From NCBI GenBank assembly GCA_011800805.1, contig MPNW01000081.1, positions 87,398-151,397 of the forward strand: 64,000 nucleotides of DNA, in the 5' to 3' direction. A program made the translations under genes and the position numbers. Below the pieces are notes generated by a model, which saw only the letters and a program-made list of their open reading frames with translations, was not told where the DNA came from and did not search any database. This stretch comes from Hirudo medicinalis. Lineage: Eukaryota > Annelida > Clitellata > Hirudinida > Hirudinidae. Position 1 is the first letter of the stretch, and the number at the start of each line of letters is the position of its first letter. Of the stretch, positions 33,212 through 45,700 are shown one piece after another.

Positions 33212-36200
33212 ATGCACAACAACAATTTCAGCAAGCTTGAACTCTTCAGGAACAATTTCCTTCCAAAAGCCGAACCAATAGACCATTGCAATTCTACAAC
33301 TCCAACGATCAGCAACAGCACTTCAACAAATTGCTCACACAGTAGGGAAGTTGGCGACAAAGAGATTTGTACCGGATGTAACAACCCAATAGAGGACAAG
33401 TTCCTCAAGAGAATAATGGAGGATAGCTGGCATGAAGCATGCCTCCGATGTAGTGCATGTCATGGCACCCTTGATGGGTCGTGTTTCCTTAGAGACAAAC
33501 AACTCCTGTGCAGAGCAGACTACGAAAAGTAAGACTCATTATATACTGATAACGATACAAGAGTTCTTAAAAATTTTAGATCTCTCGTGATAAGCGACCA
33601 GTATAATAACTTGTGAAAATGTTTAAAATTGCGACATTTCAAATTGAGGGGCGACTAAAAATGACTATTTACCTTGATAAGAAATTATTATTTACAAGAA
33701 AATCTGCAAACAAATGTCTTCTAGAGCGTGACCTTGTCACGTGTAACTCGAGCATCAAAACTGCTTCCTGTTACCTTGGCAACAATCCGCTGCCACAAGT
33801 ATTTCAGTTGCTGATAATCGAGATTAGGAGCTCTTTAGCTACTAGGTCTGTGTGGAAGTTGTGTGCGAGCGTTGAGATCAGTGATCATTGCATCATGATG
33901 ATGAAAATGATGAAGTTGACCTTAACGACGTTACGTCAGATGGTCGTGTTGTTGGTGTTTCTTGTTTTATGGTCATCGACACCCACATGAACTCAGAGCC
34001 TGCATGTTCGCGCGTGACTGTTAAACCCTCGTTGGTGACAAGACAAACAGTCAAGCTATTTGCTCAGCTCTCCACCTCGTCTGCATCAAAGGGTTTCTTG
34101 CCTGCGCTCACACCGACCACTCTTCAGCCTTGCTCAAGTCCCCTTCATTCTTTCAACTCCCTCGCATCACCTGATCGGACTAAAATTCTTTTTCAGTTTG
34201 TTGTTTGTGAGAGCATCCGAGGACATGCAATCTAAATCCCAACCACGGGGAGTTGTCAAGTCGAAAGAAGCCTTTTGTTGTCAAGAAACTCAAGAAGCAC
34301 TCCAGTGTCTCATAACCAAAAAAACTCTCGGCGCATGAATGTCTATTTACATTTTAATAACATGATCACGTGTCCTCCTGGAAATGTGCACTACAATCTC
34401 TGGGATGCTGAGGTGTCTTCCTGGTTGAGATAAGTCCTGCAGCCTCTTCAACGAGTACTCGAAAAATTGCCATTGTTTGGCTCCGTACTCGAACTCTTCA
34501 GGTGAATTTTATGATGTTGGCTCAGAAATGGTTGGTGAAAACTTTCCTCTTAATTCATTTTGAGGGTCTCTAACCTTCGTACGTGATGCAAAATGAAATG
34601 AAACGAAGGCTTGTTTGCTTACGTGACATAGTGCACAATTTCCGTGGGATTGAAGGAGTGAATCTTAACTGCCCATACTTGAATATGTACGACGCTTACC
34701 TTTTAAATAGTTAAAATCGACTTGGAAAATGTTGCGAAAACCATCACTAAACATTAAAAATGTTCGTCACTATTACTTAGAGCTTGTTTTCCATCCATGC
34801 TCATGCATTCCTACGAGCATCTCCGCAAACAAGTTGTCGACGTCAACAGAGTGACGTCAGATGTCACGCAGGTCGAGATTAACCACGTGACTTTTGAATA
34901 GCCTTCAATCGAATGCAACAATGCGGACGCCAATCTTGCCTGCAATATCGACAATAACTGCTGAGATGTTTCAACGCTCGTGTTTTTTCTTTTTATTTGT
35001 GTTCTAAACCCAACCGAACTCCCAAATAAATTTGTCATGGTAAAGCGAAGTGAAGTATCGACTGGTGATGATTGTGATGGCGAGAATGATATCGAGTTAA
35101 GATTTGAAGTGACATTGACACTTTGGAGGCTGCTTTTCCTTTGCATCCAATTAAGCGTGAATCTCTTCTTCTGTTCGATAAATCCCTAACCTTTCTAAAG
35201 TCTTTCTGTGTCATCAACTTAATTCCGCAAAAGTTTTGCATGGTGAGAATTTCTTGTTACCTGATTATTCCAAATATAAAAAATTCTAAAAGCGTAGAGA
35301 TTTTATGAAATATTTGATGAGCATCTTGGTAAAAATAAGCTGCACATTGCACAGATTATTTTCAGTCCGATGTTCGGGATGTGGTCAGATCGTCTTCAGT
35401 CAGGATTTGGTAATGAAGGTGATGAACAGCAACGTTTACCACGTGGAATGTTTTTCGTGCGCTGTCTGCAGACTTCCTCTTCAGAAGGGAGATCATTTCG
35501 TCATTTTCGAGTCTCAAGTCTATTGCAGAGCTGACTTTGAGAAAAAGATGTCCAATCCTGCTTATTTCTTTCATCAACTCAGTCCTGCACATCACTTTAT
35601 GAACGAATGGTACAGGCTTAAATGTTAGTATTATTAAGTTAGTATTAATGGCATAATCATTACTTTAATAAATCATTAACTAGGCAAAAATGTTTCAGAT
35701 ATTAAATGGTTCGCTTATCAACTAAATCGCCGCATGCCAGGAGTTTCTGGATGACTTACAATAATAATTATTATTAAAATATTGTTAGTTGTTGTTCTAG
35801 TAGTAATGATGATGTGTTGCGTTGATGTGCATGATTCTTATGGCACAACTTCATTACGAAGCTGAGGATGAGTGCAGCAGCATGGATGAACTGGAGGGAG
35901 AGCAAGGGAAAGGACCCAAACGTCCCAGAACGATCCTGACCACAAGTCAAAGAAAAAAATTCAAATCTTCTTTTGAGGTCAATCCAAAGCCTTGTCGCAA
36001 GGTAAGTTTCTTTAAAAATGTCTACTTACTTACGTTCGATCTAGGAACTTTATGTTCAAGGCCACTTTTATTTTTTAAATATCACTCCCAATAATGCACA
36101 TATCGAAAAGCTATGAAGATTTCGATACCTCAACTTAATTCTTAATAATTTCACTTAATGTGTATTTAATATGGAACAACTAAGATTTATCACGCTTTAT

Positions 36201-38468
36201 GCAGTTTTTACCTTGGTCTTCTTAACCGCTATCTGTCTCTCGAATTCTAGTCATCCTAATCAATCAGGTTCTGCAAACATGAAAAATATGAATCTGTAAA
36301 TAAAGAAATGCAACCAAATAAAAAATGGAAACTTGTCCGAGTACTGCTATCTCAGTAAGGAGTTCATATCATAACTCAATTTTGGGGCAATTTTTAAACA
36401 TCCTTAAATTTGTCAATTCTCGCAACGATGATCAGCCTCCATTCGTAGCTTCGGAAATTCAATCGATTCGGTTGACTGTTACTGCTTGCACTGACCTCAC
36501 ATATTTATCTACTACAAAACTTTGAATACTTTATCAGTAAAAATAGTTCCTGACATCATTGTAAATGAGAACATTGATTTTATTGAACAAGTCTGAGATG
36601 GCATTTTCATGAAGAAGTCAGTAAACGAATATTCCATGATCTTCTGAACTGAAATGCTTACAATCCTAATGCAACTCTCATTCGAAGATACTAGTTCTTT
36701 TGACTTTTTAAGATTTTTTCCCGTTGATAAATACAGATCTTAGTGTAATAAAAATAATAAAATAATTACGATTACCCATTTAAAACGTTAAAGAAATTTT
36801 GAAATATCTGAATCTCGATGTCCCTTCTCGAAACAATTTGACTTTAATTTAAATTTAATTTTGGTATTTAAATGATACAACATTCATATCGCGCATAAAA
36901 ATTATTCATTGGAAGCAACTTCTTAAGCCTTTAAAAGTCGTGGGCGACTTCTACGTTTTTATGATCATCCAGGTCTCAAGAAGAATAACAATCTTGTGTC
37001 ATTTCGATGTAGCTAAATAAATTAATTTCTTTACTCCAGGTAAGAGAAGCGCTGGCAGCTGAGACCGGATTAAGCGTCAGAGTGGTGCAAGTGTGGTTTC
37101 AGAACCAACGTGCCAAGGTTTGTTGGAAAATGTAAACACAAAAGGCACCGTTTTTTGATAGAAAATAAAAAAAATCAAAGGCAAGCGGAATTGCAAGTAA
37201 ATAATATGACCCAAATAAAATTTAATGCGACAAGAAACAGAATATTGTTTCGAAATAAATCAATCTTTAGCGGTAAAACAGACATTTATGTTAAAGAATA
37301 TCTACTAGAAAAATCTGTGGTTATCTGTAGAAAAATAAATTGCTAAGTTCTTGTCGGAAGCATTTGATAGCTAAACAACGTTATACGAATGGAATCTGGG
37401 GAATAACTGAAATAATTTCGCAGCATGCATCTCGTTTGAAAGACCGTGTTATTGCCATATCATTTGTTAGAAACTTTGAATGTTCTTAATTAGTTCTTAG
37501 TGAGGAAGTGGAGAAGTTTGCATTCAAGAATGTGACTCCACAAAATGAAAGAAAGGTTTAACCTTGATGAATGTTGATGCAATTACAAGGGGGCTTTAGT
37601 ACAAAATGAATTTTGCACAAAAAAACTGGCGAATATTGATGAAATATTGTGGGAATAATCAATCTTAAGTCATCGAAGTCCATGAGAAATCTTAAAATAC
37701 ATTGAGACGCTTTAAAAAAAAAAGGTGATAAAAAATACATTAGACTGAATAACAAACAATCGAATCTTAAAAATTTTAATGTTTAAATACAATTCGCTTA
37801 AATGTAAAATGTATTACTTAAATGTAATTCTGATATTTTGTTTTAACAAGTCAGCTCAGAGGGTTCCCGCATGCGACGCCGTAGGAACGGTTGTGTTGTC
37901 GCGTTCGCAACCCATCTTCTTACGTCGTCACAAGACTTATTCCTTTGGAATAAGCGCTAAATAAAAGGCTAAAAAAGCAACTCTAACCCTACTGCATGTA
38001 ACGCCATATAGATGGAACTATTCCTATTTTGAAGATGAAGAAACTTGCGAGAAGACAAAGTGATGAGGGTCAAACAAAAAAATCGAAGCCAAGGAAGGAA
38101 GATGAGGACGGCTCAGGTTGCATTGAAGTGCGCACAACAAACCGTCATTTATTTGTAATTCTTTTTTAACAGAAAAGTCTTCACCACCGAGTGAAGCGGC
38201 AGTTTCGGTACTCAATCCTGACAATATAACATCGCAAAATGCTGCAGACAGTAGCAATATTTTCAGTCATCAAGGTTTCATTTTATCGATGAAGCTTAGC
38301 CAATTGTTCGTGACAAGAAAATTTTTTCCAGAGTTGTTTGCCAACCCAGGCACTGATTATGGTGACTTGGATCATGTTGCCATGAAATCCGGCGTGACGT
38401 CAAGTTTTATTCTGAATCCCATCGACAAACTTTATTCTATGCAGAGTTCCTATTTCACCGTTGACTGA
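33212..38468 (+). CDS. Lmx1: LIM-homeodomain transcription factor, Lmx1 class
   Basis: Six exons: 33212-33528, 35355-35623, 35862-36001, 37040-37117, 38035-38116, 38173-38468 (TGA); 1182 nt, 393 aa, all phases agree. LIM1 about 51-103 ([21 protein letters not shown]), LIM2 about 112-165 ([27 protein letters not shown]), then an acidic linker and a 60-residue homeodomain near 214-273 ([30 protein letters not shown]) split over three exons. The C-terminus ends [17 protein letters not shown], the signature tail of LMX1A/LMX1B, which separates this gene from other LIM-homeobox classes. It should be a DNA-binding regulator of development (neurons and, in vertebrates, limb dorsal identity). Less certain: the 3' end of exon 2 and 5' end of exon 3, chosen because only that pair kept phase and a plausible linker. 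Introns are short except the first. A SINE abuts exon 5. Confidence 0.92.
33529..35354. other. First intron of the Lmx1 gene
   Basis: Holds open frames up to 125 codons (about 33613-34340) without recognisable motifs. They look like chance frames in a GC-richer intron. Confidence 0.5.
37850..38025 (+). mobile_element. Diverged SINE copy abutting an Lmx1 exon
   Basis: GTTGTGTTGTCGCGTTCGCA and CCCAT mark the B-box region, then GGAATAAGCGCTAAATAAAAG and GCCATATAGATGGAAC match the SINE body. The A box is badly decayed. The repeat ends about ten bases before the splice acceptor of the homeodomain exon at 38035. Confidence 0.55.
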
Positions 38469-39240
38469 AAAGTGATTATCTTGTTATATTAGAATTTCTT
38501 TTAGTAATCTGAAAAATTGGTTTTATTTCGCAGTTATTCTTTTACAAGAATTGCAAGAAAAATCTAAGGAAAGAAGCAGGAGTGTCAAGTTGTGTACAGT
38601 GCTTGCCGTAGGGATGCGACTGTTCTTTTACAACATAATTTTCCAGTTATGCTTTTTAAACCAAATAAAGCGTAATAAACCAAAATTTGTTATTAGAAAT
38701 GTTAATGTTTTTGGTCATGAACAAGAATTTGGTTATAAATTCAACGAAAACCGAAAATATGCCTCAAAAGATATTTATAAACATATTTATTATTAATGTT
38801 ATCATTATTATTTATAAAAAAAAAAATTAAAATTTTTTAAATCAACTAAGTCATGTGGCAGCGAAATTCATCATGCATCAAGCGTGCAGCAATGGCTAAA
38901 ATACAAAATAAAGTTAATTACGTGCCTTGTTCTTCTTGTCAAAACAACCTGAATCAGATTTTTAATTGAATCCGCGAAAGGTTTTGAGATTGTTTCCTTC
39001 TATTTTTTTGGGAGGGGTGAAAAGTGATGGCTTTATAATGGCTTAAAAGGTCCTTTTTCGGAGTCTTCAATTTTGGCTGTCAGAACATTATCTGCTTTTG
39101 CAACATACTTTTGCTGCAAGATTAGATCGAATTCACACCTCCGAGGAGGTAGCAAACAATATTCAAATATTCCTCCCAGAGAAAAGTTCATGCGGTTTTT
39201 AAAATGTTTTTCAACATCTTTTTAATTGCTGAGAATATCA
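38469..39240. other. Lmx1 3' UTR and spacer
   Basis: Contains AATAAA at about 38664 as a possible polyadenylation signal. An AT-rich open frame at 38551-38796 has no recognisable motif. Nothing else supported. Confidence 0.4.
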
Positions 39241-39247
39241 TCTCAAT

Positions 39248-39472
39248 ATGCTAATTTGTGTGGAGATAATCTTTAAAAATAGGTGGCTTTGCTCTGGGAA
39301 AGTCCCGGCTCAATTTTTTGAGCTTCGAACTGAGATTGAAATTTTCTTAAAGGAGAAGAATTGTCCACTGGTGTTGCTCACAGACACTGGATTACTCTGG
39401 AAATTGAAAGTGGTCTCTATGATCATCAACTTCTCCTATGGAAAATTTCATCTCCGCCCTCTCGTCACCTAA
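39248..39472 (+). pseudogene. hAT transposase fragment (ZBED/FAM200-like)
   Basis: The frame reads NRWLCSGKVPAQFFELRTEI then EIFLKEKNCPL. It matches the RWLSRGKVLxRxFELRxE(I)xxFL block of the hAT transposases that gave rise to vertebrate ZBED5/FAM200-type genes. It is short and isolated, so a remnant. Confidence 0.6.
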
Positions 39473-39599
39473 CGGATGCAAAACTTTTGTCAGGCAGTGG
39501 AGGAAACAAGCATCTTTGGTTTGGAATGCATGCATGAATGATGCCGCTCCGACTGAGAAATGTAGAGAAATGTAGCCAGGGAGAATATCAGGGCTCGCT

Positions 39600-39960
39600 C
39601 TTACACTGGAATTCAACACGCGAGGCTCATAAATGTATGGTGGAAGATCTTCTGACCACATCATTCCTCTCCTCAGAAACTTGCACTGGCTAAGAATTTC
39701 GGATAGAATCACCTTCAAAATCCTGCTTCTCGTCTACAGAGCCGCCACAGACAGCGCTCTTCAATACCTCACCGGACGTTTGACAAGCTCATCTACTACA
39801 CCCGGTATGGCATCCCTCCAGCAACAGGAGGAACTTGTTGTCCCTAGGTCCCGGACAGTCAGGCAGGGAGACCGGCCGTTCCATGTCTGCGGACTCAAGA
39901 TAAGAAAATTCTATTCCCACCAAAGTTCGTCTTGCTTCGACAATAGAACTTTTTAAACTT
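39600..39960 (+). pseudogene. CR1/L2-type LINE C-terminal fragment
   Basis: The frame 39633-39956 contains LHWLRISDRITFKILLLVYR, ATDSALQYL, EELVVPRSRTVRQGDRPFHV and CGLKI. A shifted frame continues with PTKVRLASTIELFK. This is the standard LINE C-terminus, with one frameshift near the end. Confidence 0.8.
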
Positions 39961-40119
39961 AATCTGTTCAGTCGATCGTCCTGAATTAACTTTGTTGTTA
40001 ATTGCTACTGCTTTTTCTTGGCAACATTTTTTTATTCCGCTCAGTCAATGGAAGAACTGAATTGTCGGTTATAGTGCCTGCACATCCATTTTTTTTTAAA
40101 TTGGATAAATAAATGTAAA

Positions 40120-41482
40120 TGTAATGTATTGCTGGTGCATCGAGTAAGGCTTATTCTACGAAATCCTTATGGGATCATCTAAAAGCTAAGCACAAGCAGG
40201 GATATTCATTGGCACAAGAGTTGCAATCTGATGGATTGCAGAAGAAAAAAGAAAGAAACTGATGAGAAAGAAGAGAAGGCTCAAATATGCGTTGTTAGAC
40301 CTGAGTCTTCTAACCAAGTGATTACCCTCTGTGATTTTATAACATTCTCAAGGCCTTGGTATGTAAATCACCCAGATCAGATCAAGGGAGAACAATTGAT
40401 CACATATTGGCTGTGTGACAAAATGAACTCATATAGAGAGGTGGAAAATAGTCAGTTTATTGAGCTCCTGAGACATATAAGTAAGAGATTTAAAGTTCCC
40501 CCAGAAAAGACTATAAAGACCAAATTAATTCCTGATTTATCCGGGAGAATCCAATATGTTTTGAAGGAATCTTTGGAGGGGAACAAGAATGGGGCATTTC
40601 GGTTACCTCTGATATCTGGACCACTGGAATCAAAATTTGGGGTCCCCTGTCGATTCCTAGATGGGGAAAGTGGCTACGCCTATAGGAAAAAGTGGGGTAA
40701 AATGGGGTACTTAATGGAGATCCTTTATACTCACAATTTCATTCACAATGATTGCAAATTGGAATGAAAACAACGCTTTGTTATATGAATAACAAAATGC
40801 AAAATGCAATAACAATTTTATTTCAATTTAATTATGGTTTTAAAAAACCAAGCTAAACTAAATTTCCCCATGCATGGGCAAAATTGGGTAAGTCTTAAAG
40901 CAAATGTTTTTAAGTGGTAAAGACTACCAAATTGCAATAAATTAAATAGAAAAGTTAAGTTAACAAATAAAAAAATTAAATGACTCATTCCATACAAAGG
41001 TAGGATTTTTATCTGCTTCATCCACTCCTGCACTTCTCCCTTTGTTAATTTAAAAGTGATATCTATAAAAACCTAAAAAAAGTATATTGTCAGAACATTG
41101 TTTTATCAGATATAACATAAATTTATGCCCGCAATAATTTAACTGGGGCCATTTTGCCCCACCAGAGGTAACCCATTCCTACTCCGTCGGCTCAAAATAG
41201 GCTAAATTCCGACTCCGGCTAATTGCGCAACCAAAACATTTCGAACAAACAAAGCACACTTTTGCAAAGGATAGAACTTTTCTACTCGTAAAATTGTTCA
41301 TCCCTAATGAAACTGAAGTAAAAATAAACTTGAAATAAATTAATTTAAGGACCCAAATCATCCGACTCCGGATATTTTATAAAGTACGACTCCGACTCCG
41401 GGATTTTAAAAATATCCGACCCTGACTGCGATGGCTCAAAAAAGACCAAACTCCGACTCTTCGACTACAACTCCACAGCCCT
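40120..41482 (+). mobile_element. hAT element remnant, second family
   Basis: A 178-codon frame (40231-40767) preceded in a shifted frame by STKSLWDHLKAKH (BED finger His pair) contains ENSQFIELLRHISKRFKVP and TIKTKLIPDL, the N-terminal half of a hAT transposase. At the right end, about 41160-41482, lie repeated CCGACTCCGG-type words and a terminal CCACAGCCCTG, the complement of a CAGGGCTGTGG terminus common in hAT elements. The matching left terminus was not found and the transposase C-terminal half is missing. Confidence 0.65.
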
Positions 41483-42733
41483 GTTATCAATTTCAAAACA
41501 CTTTCATTTTCCAATATTTCCTTTCAGATTCACTAGTAATAGCAAAAATAATGCAAGAGAGTGCATTACCCACCATAATCCAGTTCAAATGAAATCATTG
41601 GCAAATGTCAAGAACATTCAATCATTTAACTAGCCTTGGTTTTATTTTATTATTATTATTTCAATACTTCAGCTTTATTTTGTTAAAAAAAATTGACTTA
41701 TTGCAAAAAAATCAAAATGCAGGTCAAGCAATGCTTTATCACATACCGAAGCAGCATAACCTACTGTAATACAAAATGCATTGGTTTTGGTTAACTAGGT
41801 TTATTGGAAAACATACAGATCTATCAACAAAAGCATTAAAATTATCAAAATAATTTCTAAATTTGATTCCATTACTTGATCTAAGCTATCAGTACAAGCA
41901 ATTGCTATCATTCACATTTTGTCAGGACAAAGGGTATACATTGGATTTCCAAATTGACAATTTCGTTTGCTGGTTGAGTACACCATAGGAGGCCTTACTT
42001 GTCAAAGCTTGCCAACCAAATCAGAACAAGTGCATCAAACTTTAGTCACTGACATCATTACTGCAAGCAAAAGACACTGTTGATAATAAAATAGCCAGTT
42101 GTCAGCTGATGTGTACTGCTCACGAATATTTAAATACATTTTATTAAACCCAATAAAAATGCACTGTAATCAGCAGATAAAGGGAAATTGATAAAGTCAA
42201 AACAAATGGTCCTTAAAAGTAATTTTTTTCATTACTTTACAAAACATAAGTCAGGTTAACAAATACCAAAGATCCTGCACAATCACACAAGGTCTACTGG
42301 CACTAAACACAAACTCATTTAACATTTTGCAAGTCTGTATTGTCCATATATAATAATATATGGATATTTGAAGTTAAAAATGAACTCAAAGAAGGAGGTG
42401 AAAATTGAAATGTCCAAAATTGGCATAAATAAATCTCGGAACAACTTCTATTAACAAGTAGTAAACCATCCAAAAAACAGCTGATCTTTATGGCTTTACC
42501 AGAGTTTGCCATGTGACTAGAAAATTGCCCTGAAAATTTTGTCAGCTATTCAAGGCAACTTGACATAAAAATTTCCAAGAAAAGACAGGAGAGTGTTAGT
42601 TTCAAGTGTTGCAATTAGGAGAGGCTGACATATTGCAATATACTTAATGAAATTTTGTGTAATCAGTGACATAACACAAGAAAACAAATCAATATTCATA
42701 ACATTGTTAATAGTTCAAACATTTGCAGTTACA
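41483..42733. other. Spacer and presumed RasGAP 3' UTR
   Basis: AT-rich DNA downstream of the minus-strand RasGAP stop codon. The part next to 42733 is presumably 3' UTR. No other gene is recognised. Confidence 0.45.
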
Positions 42734-45700
42734 TTAATTCAAATGAGCCCCAACATTAGCTGGCACTGGGTTATGCCATTTCCTGGTGACTTTATTCATA
42801 GACTGAGGATGTGCACTATCAAAAGAGTTGAGTCCTGCATAAAGTTTCTTTTCAAGCTCTGCAGCTCTTTCCTGCTCCTCCCTCACTTGCCTTTGGAGAG
42901 CATCAATTCTGAAGAGACATTTGATAACAGAGATGAAAATAATGTTTATATGTATAAGAACACACACAAATTACAGTTTCTTGTCCTCAAAGGATTTAGC
43001 CTCCATTTTTTTTCTCTCTTGTTCAGAAATCCTTAATCTCCTTTCGTACTCTGATTCCATTCGAGACCTGGCCTCACGTTCCTGCTGCAGCATCCACTTA
43101 AGATCAGCCACTGAAGACTTTTGGATAGATGTATGCCCATCTTGATCCTAAGGATTATATTTTAGCAGCAATTGAAATACTTTAAGCCAACAAATAGCTC
43201 ATAAGGTTGCATTTGATGACAAATGGAATGACATTAAGTGATCAAAGAAAGAATAAATTATTGCAAAACTTTAACAAATTATGAAACATCACAAGATAAT
43301 GTATAGACATTTTATAAATATTTCATAAAACAGAGCAGATATAAATAAAAAATGAGTATAAGACTCAAAATATATTTAGATTCATATCGTATGTATTAAA
43401 TAAAGTTAGAACCTTAATCCCCTCTAATTTTTTTGGAATTGTTGGGACCTTGAACCAATTTTGAGCACCTGATTTCATATTAAAGCCAATGTCACCTCTT
43501 CCTGAAAATGATACTGAAGCATCTGCAGTATAAGGACATAACCTAACATCAGAGGAAATGCTACTTTTAGAATCATTTGATGTATGGGTGGGTCTTATGG
43601 CTGTGAATTCCATGCTTTTTGAGGCTTGAAACTTTATATCTTTTGGGGGCTGTGCCATACTTTCTTGAAATTCATTCAATACCAAACTATTTACTTGGGA
43701 CACAAATCTGTTATCATTATCTATGAAGGTCATGTCATCAAATACTTCTTTCTTGAAATTTATTAATTCAGTGCCAAGGGGCAATGAAGCTAATTTCTTG
43801 CATGGATTTGATGACTGACGACAGGTTGTGGGAGTTGCATCCACTTTTAAGCTACTTTGGGAAAGGGAACTTTTCAATCCAAACCCTGGATTTGAGAAAA
43901 TGAGGGGTTGCTGATCTTTATGTCTTTTAAGACTACTAACACTAAGGTATGGCTGCTGAACAGATGCATCATTCTGTGTAGGTATATTGAAGGTTATCTG
44001 CAGTTTTCCTGTGGAGTAATTGTTCAGATTACCTTGAGGTGTCAGCGGCTTCCATGATGTCGAAGTATTATCAGTGCAATCAATTTCAGTTTCAGCAGCA
44101 TAAACCAAAGTTGCCCTCTGAGGGCCTGACACATTATGCATTTCTCTCATAGTATTCTGCAGACTTCTATCCAGTTCACCGATGTTTTTGGACATACCTA
44201 AAGTTTGGATGTTACAAATCTTTGGAGCCATTTGAGAATCTGATGAGATAGTCCCTGGCCTCACATCAAGCCATGAAGATGAATTGTTGTTGTCGCTTGG
44301 TCTGCCAACTCTTGAAGAAACAGAGACTTTATCAAATGCCTCAACTTCAGGACTGTTCATTCTTTCACCAGTAATGGAAACATTGAAACCACTTCCTAGA
44401 AATGCCTGGTCTGAAATATTCTGTAAAGATGTAAACGATATATAAGATCCACTATCATGAATCTCCCTCATTGTTCTCCTTCTTCCCAGATTCCCTTCCT
44501 CATCTGCCATCAAATCATTGAGTGAATCTGCACTTCCTTCAAACTTCATTGAATTTTTCTGTTCACTCAGAGACTCATCAATCTCAGCTAAAAGTGGAGA
44601 GAGTTCTCTTGCTATATTGCTGAGCTTCATTTGCTGAAAAATTGAATGAAAATACACAATAAAAATAATAATTCAATACTGCCGTATGTTGTGGGCGACG
44701 TGTGCACTGAACTAGCTATGCCAATGTAAGAGCTAGGAGCGGCAACTTTCCCTTTGTTCGTTCTAGCCCTAGATGTGTGTTAGGCAGCATGGATACATGG
44801 TGAATAAAGTGGCTGTCCATTACTGTCTTGGTATAATCGATTAATTGCGAGTTACAACACCATCTCAAACTTGATGCCTTGTAGCTAACCTTTTTCGCCA
44901 ATAAATCTCTGAAAAAAACATGGAGAAGACTCAAATCACGGGCCAAATCCAAACCTATCTCTACATCAATATTGTCATCTTCATTCAGAGCTCCATTGAA
45001 ATTCTATATAAACAGAAATTAATTGTTAAGTTAGGCTTAATTAAAATAAATCAAGCATTTAATTAAATAATCTCTCATAGTTAGATGCATCAACTGGAAC
45101 TAACCGATATTTCATCAATAAATTTCTTTAATTTAGGTGTTTGAGATTCCACAAACTCATTTAAGAATATCATAGCTTCCTCTTTGCCTTCACCAAACCT
45201 TAGGAAAACATTAAACATTATCAATCTAAATAAATATAATGAGATAGTTCCTCAATTTTACAAAGTAAATAAAAAAAAATCAAATGAACAAATTTTACAA
45301 AAATTAATTCTCTGAAGATACACACATTACAAAGGCAAAAGGTTGTTGTAAGATCTGACATCATTCAGATTTAAATAATCAACCACTAATATAAATTTTT
45401 TTAAATTAAAAATTATTAATAAAATAAACCATAAAAATATAATTTAAGATTACGACTCCCAAAAACTAAGAATAAATTTAACCATTTAATCTCACCCTAG
45501 TCAAAGAATTTATTAGATATTATATTATTTATTAGATATTTTTCATATTTAAACTTTAAACAAAACAATGCTGGCAAGAAGGTTGATGATGCAAGTGCAA
45601 GGTGGCAGCATCAAGGAACAGTTGAACAGCTCCTTCAGAATAATCCATCTGCCAGATTATTCGTGATGGTGATGTTAAAGACATCTCCAATGCAGACAGT

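Noticed and set aside
33613..34340. Open frames of 92-125 codons in the first Lmx1 intron
   Set aside because: No recognisable motif, no fitting splice context, and they overlap in different frames; the flanking exons join without them.
38551..38796. 81-codon frame after Lmx1
   Set aside because: Lys/Asn/Phe-rich composition as expected from AT-rich noncoding DNA, without similarity I can name.
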